This document shows, one piece after another, positions 1-6,022 of a DNA stretch of 9,307 bases. Under the pieces are notes generated by a model. It ran no database searches. It was not told the origin of the DNA and worked only from the letters and a program-made list of their open reading frames with translations. The DNA is taken from contig JAUUZS010000125.1 in the NCBI GenBank assembly GCA_030589835.1, positions 1-9,307 on the forward strand, given 5' to 3'. Numbering within the stretch: the stretch's first letter is position 1; every line of letters begins with the position of its first letter. Made by a program: the position numbers and the translations under genes. This DNA is from Cyclobacteriaceae bacterium. GTDB taxonomy: Bacteria > Bacteroidota > Bacteroidia > Cytophagales > Cyclobacteriaceae.

Positions 1-66
1 AAACATGCTGACTTTAGTAATGGGCAAAGTGACATCCCACCTTAGTGGCTTCAATTCCCAATTGTT

Positions 67-594
67 TTAGGGTCTATCCGTCATATAATTCGGATTAAAC
101 CATACCATGTGCAGTGGAGTTTCGAACTTAGATTTAGAACTGAATATTTTATTTTTTTGTCTTCCTTCATTTATAAAACCAAGACTTTTATAAAATCCCA
201 CATTTCGGTGGTTCTGTTCCCGTACATATAATTCAATCCTTAAAATGTGACGGAAATCTGCTTTTACAGTTTTTAGAAATTGCTCGAATAACGTTCTTCC
301 AATTCCTTTTCCGTGGTAGTCCGGATCAACGACGACAGTTAAATCAGTCAAAATGTGCTGGAAGGCATAAATATTCGGTGTGTAGGCGTGAATTTCGCCA
401 ACTATATTATGATCTAAAAGTCCAACTAATATAAGTCCGCGATCCATTGAATCGCTCAAAAAACCCGAAATATATTCCCTGGTAATTTCATCTCGCTTGC
501 GAATTATTCCATCAGGAATTTTCGATATCCCCTTATAAAGTTCAATAAGCCTGGATTCATGGCTTAATTCGGCTGGTTCTATTTTCAGATTCAT
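67..594 (-). CDS. GNAT-family N-acetyltransferase
   Basis: A 175-residue protein with the fold signature of GCN5-related N-acetyltransferases, which move an acetyl group from acetyl-CoA to an amine; the substrate cannot be told from the sequence. Motif A is clear: strand LTVVVDPDY (about 85-93) leads into the acetyl-CoA pyrophosphate loop HGKGIG (94-99), where His stands in the usual Gln/Arg position, followed by helix RTLFEQFL. Motif B is NHRNVGFYKSLGF (128-140). There is no signal peptide, so it should be cytosolic, and the length is normal for a single-domain GNAT. The ATG is preceded by an A/T-rich stretch without a Shine-Dalgarno sequence, as usual in Bacteroidota. It lies 68 nt downstream of the esterase gene in the same direction, so a shared transcript is possible. 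Family call is firm; specific role unknown. Confidence 0.93.
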   Translation of the reverse strand: MNLKIEPAELSHESRLIELYKGISKIPDGIIRKRDEITREYISGFLSDSMDRGLILVGLLDHNIVGEIHAYTPNIYAFQHILTDLTVVVDPDYHGKGIGRTLFEQFLKTVKADFRHILRIELYVREQNHRNVGFYKSLGFINEGRQKNKIFSSKSKFETPLHMVWFNPNYMTDRP

Positions 595-662
595 TTTTAA
601 AATTTAACAGCACCATGGGTCGCAATTCTAGCTTTCGTCATTTGTATATTTCGCGAGGTATA

Positions 663-1574
663 TTATTGTTTATATTTTTCAAAAAATCTCCATATTTCTT
701 TGCTTGCTTGTATGTCCATATTTCCCCGAGCCCCGGGCCAGTCATGTTTGCCATTGATCACCTTATAAAACAGCACTTCATTTCCATTTTGTTCATTCAA
801 ATATGCTTCACGTACAACGAAACTGCTGTCGTTTTTATTTATATCTGGCAACGTGTCCGTTTGGGCTGATGTATAATGTATTGCTTCGGCCCAATAATGT
901 ATAGTGAAAGGAATGCCCGGATATGCCCCCCAACCATCCTCATTGTTCGGGTCTCCGGTAAAATTGGTGACGTCATCATTTGTGCCAAAAATGGCAAATA
1001 CAGGAATTGGATTGGTCAAATTACAATCGGTAAAAAAGGGCTGAAGCATCATTCCGGCAACCGGGGCCGTCGCGCTGAACACTTCAGGGTGTTTGCATGC
1101 CAATAAATAGCACATCTCTCCTCCATTCGACATTCCGGTAAGGAAGGTATTGGTCGCAGAAAGGGCATACTTTTCCTGCATATTTTTGACCAATTCTACA
1201 ATATAACCCACATCGTCAGTCGTAATATCAGCATGAAAATCATAGCCCACATTCCAAAAGGTATTCGAATCTGCATCCATGGTTCCCTGAGGATAAACGA
1301 CGGCAAATTTCTTTTCTTTAGCGAGGGCATTCATTTCAGAATACTCCATAATTTTATTAGCACTACTGGTAAATCCATGCAATACAACCACTAAGGGTGC
1401 CTCTTCAGGCAGATTATCTGGAGCATAATAAATATACGATCTACTGAGTCCATTGTGCTCAAGTGTTCCGGTCGTAATTTCAGTCCTTTTTTTATCTTCT
1501 CCGCAAGAAACGAAAACAAGTAAGAGCAATACATTAAAAAGCGTGGCCAGGCTGGCATTTCTTTCATATATCAT
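663..1574 (-). CDS. PHB depolymerase/feruloyl esterase-like lipoprotein (LpqC-type alpha/beta hydrolase)
   Basis: A 303-residue secreted alpha/beta-hydrolase related to the polyhydroxybutyrate depolymerase and feruloyl/acetylxylan esterase group. The N-terminus has a hydrophobic stretch (about 10-22) ending in a lipobox-like FVSC with Cys24, so a lipid-anchored envelope enzyme is expected. After a first strand, LVVVLHGF (61-68) supplies the oxyanion-hole His-Gly; GMSNG (147-151) is the nucleophile elbow with Ser149; FGTNDD (196-201) offers the catalytic Asp; GKHDWPG (275-281) carries the likely catalytic His277. All triad parts are present and the length is normal. The substrate is unresolved: an ester of a polymer or plant phenolic is more likely than intracellular PHB, because the protein is exported. 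The start codon follows the upstream reductase-family stop by one base, with AAGGA a few bases upstream inside that gene, suggesting translational coupling. Confidence 0.9.
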   Translation of the reverse strand: MIYERNASLATLFNVLLLLVFVSCGEDKKRTEITTGTLEHNGLSRSYIYYAPDNLPEEAPLVVVLHGFTSSANKIMEYSEMNALAKEKKFAVVYPQGTMDADSNTFWNVGYDFHADITTDDVGYIVELVKNMQEKYALSATNTFLTGMSNGGEMCYLLACKHPEVFSATAPVAGMMLQPFFTDCNLTNPIPVFAIFGTNDDVTNFTGDPNNEDGWGAYPGIPFTIHYWAEAIHYTSAQTDTLPDINKNDSSFVVREAYLNEQNGNEVLFYKVINGKHDWPGARGNMDIQASKEIWRFFEKYKQ

Positions 1575-1575
1575 T

Positions 1576-2112
1576 TTATTCCTTTTTATAATGTAATTGA
1601 ACTAAACCCGTATCATATTTTTTGGAAGAAAGTACTTTAAGCTTAATTTCGGGAGTCTCTCCTAAAAACAGCCGTTTGCCATCACCTAAAATAATAGGGA
1701 TTATTGAAATGATATATTCATCAATTAGATTTTTTTGCATCAGAAGTTTAGCGATTTGTCCACCTCCATCGCAATAGATATTTTTTCCTTCCTTGCTTTT
1801 CAGTTTGCTAATTAAATTTTCAATATCCCCATTGTAAAACGTTACTCCATTTTCAATTTCTCTTGCCTGGCTAGTAATTACATAGCACTCAAATCGATCC
1901 GCTTGCGGAAAAACGCCGCCTGTTAGTTTAAGTATCGTATCATAGGTCACCCTACCCACAATATATGTATCTATGGTTTTATTAAAATTCTCATATCCAT
2001 AGTCTTCACCTTCTTTCTCCACAACGGAAAGCCATGAAAGGTCGTCATCTTTAGTTGCTATAAATCCATCAAGACTCATGCTGATGTACAAAATTACTTT
2101 TCTCGTGCCCAT
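1576..2112 (-). CDS. Dihydrofolate reductase family protein (RibD C-terminal domain)
   Basis: A 178-residue single-domain protein of the RibD-C/bifunctional deaminase-reductase family, often annotated 'dihydrofolate reductase' (YyaP/YwjB-like). Family features visible: N-terminal strand followed by SMSLDGFIA (11-19), the central VGRVTYDTI (52-60), the nicotinamide-dinucleotide-binding CDGGGQIAKLL (114-124) with its Gly triplet, and IIPIILGDGKRLF (137-149) near the end. It lacks the deaminase half of RibD and any signal peptide, so it should be a cytosolic NADPH-dependent reductase. True folate or riboflavin activity is not demonstrated for most members, and the physiological substrate is unknown. 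It is the first gene of a tight pair with the esterase (1 nt gap). The ATG has no Shine-Dalgarno sequence; the 157-nt gap upstream is enough for its own promoter, though I could not recognise one. Confidence 0.9.
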   Translation of the reverse strand: MGTRKVILYISMSLDGFIATKDDDLSWLSVVEKEGEDYGYENFNKTIDTYIVGRVTYDTILKLTGGVFPQADRFECYVITSQAREIENGVTFYNGDIENLISKLKSKEGKNIYCDGGGQIAKLLMQKNLIDEYIISIIPIILGDGKRLFLGETPEIKLKVLSSKKYDTGLVQLHYKKE

Positions 2113-2269
2113 GTGTGTATTCGTGGTTTATGCTTCGTGTCATACAACCTTAATGATGCGCTTGGTATTTCAGAGTTCCAATTATTGAGCAAAAACTATG
2201 TTTATTTGTTGATATACTCCCAATTATTAGCACTATCTGCCAAATGCGATATATTTTATTGGTGGCTTA

Positions 2270-2731
2270 CTATTTAAGTTCCAAGTCAAGCTGTCTTCCT
2301 TCCTCATCTGCTTTTTTGTCCATTCCTGCACCTATAGCCATTCCAACTACCATTCCGATTGGTAACCCTATTGCTAATAATGCCATATTATCTAAGCTAA
2401 CTCCAAACGCTACCCCAAAGGGGATTCCAAAAGCAGACATTCCGATAGCCATCAATCTACTACGATAAAGATTTTTGGGTACAATTTTCAGTTCTTTTTC
2501 TATCAATTTCAGGATATCAGATTGTGATTTACGGATATGCTTTAATAAATCCTTATTTAAACCAGAAAATGAGTTAATCCCTTCAATATATTGGTTAACT
2601 GAATTAGCTATTTCTGAAGGCATTTCTCTTTTTTTCAATTCGTTTATCAGCTTATCGAAATAAACATATTTATTTATTAATTTCTTGTCTTGTCCGATGT
2701 TTGATTTCTTTTCAAGGTCTTTGATTTCCAT
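2270..2731 (-). CDS. Hypothetical glycine-zipper membrane protein
   Basis: A 153-residue protein I cannot assign to a named family. Residues 1-90 are charged and predicted helical, rich in Lys, Glu, Ile and Leu (for example the segment DLLKHIRKSQ and onward, 61-82), which suggests a coiled-coil or helical bundle. Then come two hydrophobic segments rich in small residues, about 93-112 (AIGMSAFGIPFGVAFGV) and 116-137 (MALLAIGLPIGMVVGMAIGAG), with repeated G-x3-G spacing typical of glycine zippers that pack tightly in membranes. A short polar tail MDKKADEEGRQLDLELK (137-153) follows. There is no signal peptide or lipobox. By appearance it is an inner-membrane helical hairpin with a cytosolic N-terminal domain; function is unknown. 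It stands alone, with long gaps on both sides, and an 11-bp tandem duplication lies 24-45 nt upstream of the ATG. That it is a true gene is supported by the coherent composition and by bracketing gene-free DNA. Confidence 0.8.
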   Translation of the reverse strand: MEIKDLEKKSNIGQDKKLINKYVYFDKLINELKKREMPSEIANSVNQYIEGINSFSGLNKDLLKHIRKSQSDILKLIEKELKIVPKNLYRSRLMAIGMSAFGIPFGVAFGVSLDNMALLAIGLPIGMVVGMAIGAGMDKKADEEGRQLDLELK

Positions 2732-2754
2732 TGTTGGTATATTTAAAAATTTGG

Positions 2755-2776
2755 CCGAAGTTATACCGAAGTTATA
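2755..2776. repeat. Perfect 11-bp tandem duplication upstream of the glycine-zipper gene
   Basis: CCGAAGTTATA occurs twice head to tail (2755-2765 and 2766-2776); on the coding strand each unit reads TATAACTTCGG. The copies lie 24-45 nt upstream of the ATG at 2731, within the expected leader or promoter. An 11-bp period is about one helical turn, so a regulator could meet both copies on one DNA face, but a replication-slippage duplication without function is equally possible. Confidence 0.6.
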
Positions 2777-2792
2777 TTAAACCCATCTTATA

Positions 2793-2814
2793 GGAATCAG
2801 CAATTACTGATTCC
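2793..2814. repeat. Short inverted repeat (8-bp stem, 6-nt loop)
   Basis: GGAATCAG (2793-2800) and CTGATTCC (2807-2814) are perfectly complementary around the loop CAATTA. It lies 62 nt or more upstream of the glycine-zipper gene start. No U-tract follows on either strand, so it is not a typical terminator; it could be an operator or a leader hairpin. Confidence 0.45.
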
Positions 2815-2904
2815 CCATTAGGCCTACGCTAAGCTAATTGTTTTTTTATTGAATTAAAATGATTGACGCCAATGTGACGGGTGGATGAAGGTAGGATAAG
2901 GCAG

Positions 2905-2940
2905 CTCAAAATAAAAAGTAGTTCCCGTGATAGCAGGAAC
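2905..2940 (-). terminator. Possible rho-independent terminator (minus strand)
   Basis: Read on the minus strand, GTTCCTG pairs with CACGGGAAC's outer seven bases (one G-U pair) around a CTATCA loop at 2921-2940. It is followed after two bases by the T-rich run CTTTTTATTTT. This could end transcription from the PepSY gene, whose stop is about 200 nt upstream. The stem is short and the T-run interrupted, so confidence is modest. Confidence 0.4.
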
Positions 2941-3018
2941 GTTTTTATTTAAGTGTTGTCAGGTCTTACATCTTTATAATTAATTCCGAATCAGTTCCTT
3001 TTCCACACTCTTATTTTT

Positions 3019-3040
3019 TGTCGGATAGCATTATCCGACA
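3019..3040. repeat. TCGGATA palindrome, copy 1
   Basis: TGTCGGATA (3019-3027) and TATCCGACA (3032-3040) form a perfect 9-bp stem with the 4-nt loop GCAT. A related palindrome lies at 4051-4068, with similar flanks in the same order (T-rich before; GCAC and then GAAAT after). The two copies bracket the PepSY gene. On neither strand does a T-run follow the hairpin, so it is not a standard terminator. Confidence 0.6.
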
Positions 3041-3146
3041 GCACGTGAAATTACTTTTCCTGAGTCCATAAATTTATCTTTTCATTGTAATCAAAAGGAA
3101 GACTGTTCGACTTTATGAAGCACCTTTGATAATTGTTTTTATGCCT

Positions 3147-3833
3147 CTATCTGAAAACTTTCCTTAATGTAGGCGATGAATTTAGCCATAATATAAAACC
3201 ACTGAGTACGGTGATCAATCCCATAAGCGAAAAAATCCTAAGTACGAGCGTATTGAAATCATCCCTACCGATATAATCCATGGTATGAGTCATCCATAAA
3301 AAATCAAACCATCTCCAATTGCGGTGTCTCACAGTCTGAAATTTTCCATCTGCTTGTGACACGTACGCTTTTACATGATCTTTATGAAGAAAGCTAATGA
3401 CATAGGCAGGCAAGGTTCTCCCCCGGTATTCATGATGATTACCGGTCTGTGTAATAAGCTCAACATCCTTGACCTGAAGTGATGATTTTATTTGCTTCTT
3501 TGCAATTTGCAAAGCGTCAAGCTCACTAATGCCTGTCTTTTTTTCACCAGTACGCGCATTAAAAAGCAACTCATTATTTATCCAATAATGGGGTATTTCG
3601 TTAATGTCTCTAAGTTCAATTTTTTGGATGCCTTTTTCAATATTCAGGTGACTCAAATCAATCAAATTGGTGAAATGATTTGTCTCGTAATCCAATGCCT
3701 TAAAATGATCTCCGTGGATTTCATCAATATTGGTCCAACTAAAATACAATCCGCTAACGGTCCATAATATGAATTGAATACCTAAAAATAAACCTAAGTA
3801 CCTGTGTGATTTTCGAATCAGTTTTTTAGTCAC
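3147..3833 (-). CDS. Short PepSY-associated membrane protein (two TM helices)
   Basis: A 228-residue protein with TM1 at about 12-32, a periplasmic domain, and TM2 at about 196-217 before a basic tail. TM1 opens with SHRYLGLFLG (9-18), matching the HRW/YLGL hallmark of PepSY-associated TM proteins; His10 corresponds to residues that bind haem in the larger siderophore-reductase members. The middle region (about 100-165) resembles a PepSY domain, with ELDALQIAKKQI followed by a substrate-like beta hairpin. Just before TM2 is WRWFDFLWMTHTMDY (173-187), with a further conserved-looking His183. Full PepSY_TM proteins usually have four helices; this two-helix form is shorter. A role in iron or redox handling at the inner membrane is inferred, not shown. 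The start is GTG: an in-frame TAA lies three codons upstream and no in-frame ATG fits. The gene is solitary. Confidence 0.85.
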   Translation of the reverse strand: MTKKLIRKSHRYLGLFLGIQFILWTVSGLYFSWTNIDEIHGDHFKALDYETNHFTNLIDLSHLNIEKGIQKIELRDINEIPHYWINNELLFNARTGEKKTGISELDALQIAKKQIKSSLQVKDVELITQTGNHHEYRGRTLPAYVISFLHKDHVKAYVSQADGKFQTVRHRNWRWFDFLWMTHTMDYIGRDDFNTLVLRIFSLMGLITVLSGFILWLNSSPTLRKVFR

Positions 3834-3958
3834 GCTGAATTATTTATTAAACATCAAAATTTGTTTACACGGATACCGCATACTTTTTTATATACTAAAC
3901 CAATAGAATAAATCGAATTAAAATTAGTGCTACGGTCATCCCCTTGGTAATTGTTTTC

Positions 3959-3972
3959 GTTACCCAGGTAAC
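3959..3972. promoter_or_regulatory. Possible operator palindrome upstream of the PepSY gene
   Basis: GTTACC (3959-3964) and GGTAAC (3967-3972) are perfect inverted halves separated by CA. A further GGTAA half lies at 3946-3950. The 2-nt spacer is too short for a stable hairpin, which favours a dimeric protein-binding site over an RNA structure. It is about 126 nt upstream of the GTG start. No known regulator is recognised, and chance occurrence cannot be excluded. Confidence 0.3.
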
Positions 3973-4050
3973 AGAGGCCATACAAGCTCTAATATGTTTC
4001 TACCCGACCATTATATGCTCCACAGTGCATTCTCCCGACATCGTTTTATT

Positions 4051-4068
4051 TCGGATAGAAATATCCGA
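4051..4068. repeat. TCGGATA palindrome, copy 2
   Basis: TCGGATA (4051-4057) and TATCCGA (4062-4068) form a 7-bp stem with the loop GAAA. The sequence after it (C-CGCAC...GAAAT) follows the same layout as the flank of copy 1 at 3019-3040. It lies between the M81 and PepSY genes, about 1 kb from copy 1. Confidence 0.6.
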
Positions 4069-4169
4069 CCGCACTACTGAAATCTTGCCGCTTTTACGTT
4101 TTTTATAACATTCTACTCTAAACAAGGAAATTAGTTCACCATCATCTATCGCCATCACGCTTTCGTTTT

Positions 4170-4197
4170 CTGCCTTTAACCTTCAGCTTTTAACTTT
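4170..4197. repeat. Degenerate heptamer tandem repeat next to the M81 stop codon
   Basis: On the minus strand four 7-nt units follow in register: AAAGTTA, AAAGCTG, AAGGTTA, AAGGCAG. Two weaker units (AAAACGA, AAGCGTG) may continue to 4156. The array starts 5 nt after the M81 stop codon. Each unit has purines in its first four positions with alternating TTA/CTG-like ends. A comparable but differently composed heptamer array lies next to the stop codon at 9071. Confidence 0.5.
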
Positions 4198-4202
4198 TGA
4201 AA

Positions 4203-5762
4203 TCACTTATCCGACAACGGCACAAATTGAGCGGTAAGATCAGGATCTTTCATGTCTTTATCCAACGGGAACATTGGCCTAATTATCCGCTTATAATCGA
4301 GACGCTCCAAATCCTGGTCTACACCACCGGGAGTTTGTGCCATGATCCAATCCGCCCTCATGTTGTAAAGCTCCGGCACCAAATATCCGATTTTCACTAC
4401 GACAATATCCGTTTCCCTGGGATTCAATCCTAATCGGGTAAAATCACCCTCACGGTGATAGGGCTTGCGCTTTTTTGTTACAATAACGTGTACGCTTCCA
4501 ACCTTCACTACCACTTCGGTTTCTGCATGCCTGTCCCCATGCTCGATCGCTTCTACCATTCCGGATAGCAGTATCGGGGGTGCAAAGCGGGCGTCAACGG
4601 CTGCACCGGCCGTTGCACTAATTTTTCCTCCAACTCCTGCTTCAATCGCTTTTGCTACAAATTCGGGACCCGGTATAGATGCGTAAATAAGTGAAGGTCC
4701 GTTTGCTGATTTAAATTCAGGACGTGCAAGTATTTCTGTTAATGTCCAGGTGACATCCCCTGCTCCACCGGCAGTAGGATTATCGCCCATATCACTGATT
4801 ATGAAAGGATGCTTGTCACTGGCAATGGCCATATCCAGGCTTTCGCTAAGGGAAGCTGTTGGGGCAATAAACTCAAATTCATTTCTCACATCCCAAAAAC
4901 TCTTTGCCAGTTGCTCTGCAGTGGTGGTTACTTTATCCTTATCATCTCCCGTCACCATTACTACGGCATGGTTTCGAGGCTCGTCGGCCCATGCGTATCC
5001 AATCCAAATGGCTGCATCGATGATGCCTTCCTGATTAGCAGCTGGTGCGACCTGCGCATACAAACGCTTTCCAGGTTCAACTCGTGTACTTGTCTTTTCC
5101 CCGGGCAACAATATAGGCACAGGAATCCACGCCTTGTAGGCAGGTTTTCCTTTGCCATTTTCTATGCGATCTAATAGATTAACTAACGCTCGTTTTTTCG
5201 ATTCTATCGCATCTTCATGAGGAGCCATCCGGTAGCAGGTAATCAGATCCGTATGTTGGGCTAGGCGTTTAGTGACATTACCATGTAAATCCATTGAGGT
5301 AGAAATAATGGTTTTCTTGCCAATTACCTCACGAATTCTGACGATAAAATCACCTTCCGGATCATCAAGCCCCACCACACTCATGGCTCCGTGAATATCA
5401 AAAAACAAGCCGTCATATGGAAGGTTTGCTTTGAGCATATCAAGGGTTTTTGTAACCAATGATTCATATGCCTCCCTGGTGACTGTACCTCCGGGCAGTG
5501 CATGACCACGTAAGGTGGGGAACCAATTCGCCCTACTGCGATTTAGCGAGTCGGGAGATAAAAACGGATAGTAGTTAAAAACATCATCACCCGTACGGGT
5601 ATGAAAAGCTTCTTCGTGGGTAAGTGCTGGCGAAAAAGTACTTGATTCTATGGCAATCCCTGCAATAGCAATACGTGGAAGTGTAGTCGTTTTTTCTGAT
5701 TTCTTAGAATCGCATGCCGCAAAAAGGATGACAATAAGAGCACTGAAGATTACGTTTTTCAT
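4203..5762 (-). CDS. M81 family metallopeptidase lipoprotein (MlrC/microcystinase-like)
   Basis: A zinc-dependent peptidase of the MlrC family, whose founding member cleaves linearised microcystin; the substrate here is unknown. I chose the ATG at 5762 (519 residues) over the frame's first ATG at 5792, because it begins a clean lipoprotein signal, MKNVIFSALIVILFAAC, with Cys17. Numbering from this start, the N-terminal domain opens with RIAIAGIAIESSTFSP (30-45) and contains FDIHGAM (121-127), STSMDLHGNV (154-163) and YRMAPHEDAIE (177-187). The spacing of Asp158, His160 and His182 fits the metal-ligand set described for MlrC homologues. ISDMGDNPTAGGAGDVT (322-338) is the family's glycine-rich motif. 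The C-terminal domain (about 365-515) includes the YNMRADWIM segment. All key elements are present, so it should be active. It sits next to another metallopeptidase lipoprotein gene (M64), separated by a repeat-rich gap. Confidence 0.92.
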   Translation of the reverse strand: MKNVIFSALIVILFAACDSKKSEKTTTLPRIAIAGIAIESSTFSPALTHEEAFHTRTGDDVFNYYPFLSPDSLNRSRANWFPTLRGHALPGGTVTREAYESLVTKTLDMLKANLPYDGLFFDIHGAMSVVGLDDPEGDFIVRIREVIGKKTIISTSMDLHGNVTKRLAQHTDLITCYRMAPHEDAIESKKRALVNLLDRIENGKGKPAYKAWIPVPILLPGEKTSTRVEPGKRLYAQVAPAANQEGIIDAAIWIGYAWADEPRNHAVVMVTGDDKDKVTTTAEQLAKSFWDVRNEFEFIAPTASLSESLDMAIASDKHPFIISDMGDNPTAGGAGDVTWTLTEILARPEFKSANGPSLIYASIPGPEFVAKAIEAGVGGKISATAGAAVDARFAPPILLSGMVEAIEHGDRHAETEVVVKVGSVHVIVTKKRKPYHREGDFTRLGLNPRETDIVVVKIGYLVPELYNMRADWIMAQTPGGVDQDLERLDYKRIIRPMFPLDKDMKDPDLTAQFVPLSDK

Positions 5763-5854
5763 GTGTATTAATTTTAGTTTTTGTGTAGTCAATTTAGGTA
5801 ACTGTCATAGTTAACAATAGATTTCTTGCATTCCTAACCTGGACAAGCCAGAAA

Positions 5855-5957
5855 AGTGCCTAGAGTTTCAAGTATTTAAAGTGCCTGCCTACCGGCAAGG
5901 CAGGCCTAAAGTTAAAGAATTCCTCTCAACTTTAGGCACTTTAAACTTTAGTTCACT
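5855..5957. repeat. Clustered forward and inverted copies of an AGTGCCTAAAGTT motif
   Basis: Four copies of a motif near AGTGCCTAAAGTT lie here: forward at 5855-5867 (one mismatch), forward but interrupted at 5880-5913, inverted at 5928-5940, and inverted with small changes at 5944-5957. Copies two and three form strong stems: TTTAAAGTGCC (5875-5885) with 5935-5945, and GCCTAAAGTT (5904-5913) with 5928-5937. The whole block could fold as one long interrupted hairpin between the M64 and M81 genes. No T-run follows, so it is not a standard terminator. Confidence 0.65.
5883..5905. repeat. GC-rich palindrome inserted in a hairpin arm
   Basis: GCCTGCCT (5883-5890) and AGGCAGGC (5898-5905) form a perfect 8-bp stem around the loop ACCGGCA. 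It is much richer in GC than its surroundings. Removing 21 nt (for example 5886-5906) joins the flanks into TTTAAAGTGCCTAAAGTT, the exact complement of 5928-5945. The trinucleotide GCC occurs at both edges, so the insertion boundary is ambiguous by 3 nt and could reflect a target duplication. This fits a small REP-like mobile palindrome. Confidence 0.6.
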
Positions 5958-6022
5958 CCAAACTTTTGCCAAATAAAGCAAGAATATTTTAACTTAGATA
6001 CTAACCAGTTAGCAGCCTTTTT

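Larger units (their letters stand above)
2732..3146. other. Intergenic region between the PepSY and glycine-zipper genes
   Basis: A 415-nt AT-rich gap. I see no convincing coding frame on either strand. It contains, in order, an 11-bp tandem duplication, an 8-bp-stem inverted repeat, a terminator-like hairpin, and one copy of the TCGGATA palindrome, each listed separately. No clear Bacteroidota promoter (TTTG ... TAnnTTTG on the minus strand) could be recognised. The size leaves room for a small RNA, but nothing in the sequence singles one out. Confidence 0.6.
3834..4202. other. Intergenic region between the M81 and PepSY genes
   Basis: A 369-nt gap with no recognisable coding frame. It contains a short heptamer repeat next to the M81 stop, a TCGGATA palindrome, and the palindrome GTTACC-CA-GGTAAC, each listed separately. 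The promoter of the PepSY gene must lie here unless there is read-through from the M81 gene, but no clear TAnnTTTG -7 element is visible on the minus strand. Confidence 0.6.

Noticed and set aside
615..1106. Plus-strand open frames opposite the esterase gene
   Set aside because: Antisense shadows of a gene whose catalytic triad is complete; no family resemblance of their own.
2885..2900. A 16-nt sequence matching 7609-7624 at 15 of 16 positions
   Set aside because: About one such near-match is expected by chance in a window of this length, and the flanks do not align.
4465..5174. Plus-strand open frames opposite the M81 gene
   Set aside because: They lie wholly inside a well-supported minus-strand gene with intact family motifs and have low-complexity Ser/Ala/Ile composition typical of antisense frames.
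5763..5792. Upstream ATG adding ten residues to the M81 protein
   Set aside because: The extension would place a polar, positively charged stretch before an otherwise ideal lipoprotein signal; the internal ATG at 5762 fits better.
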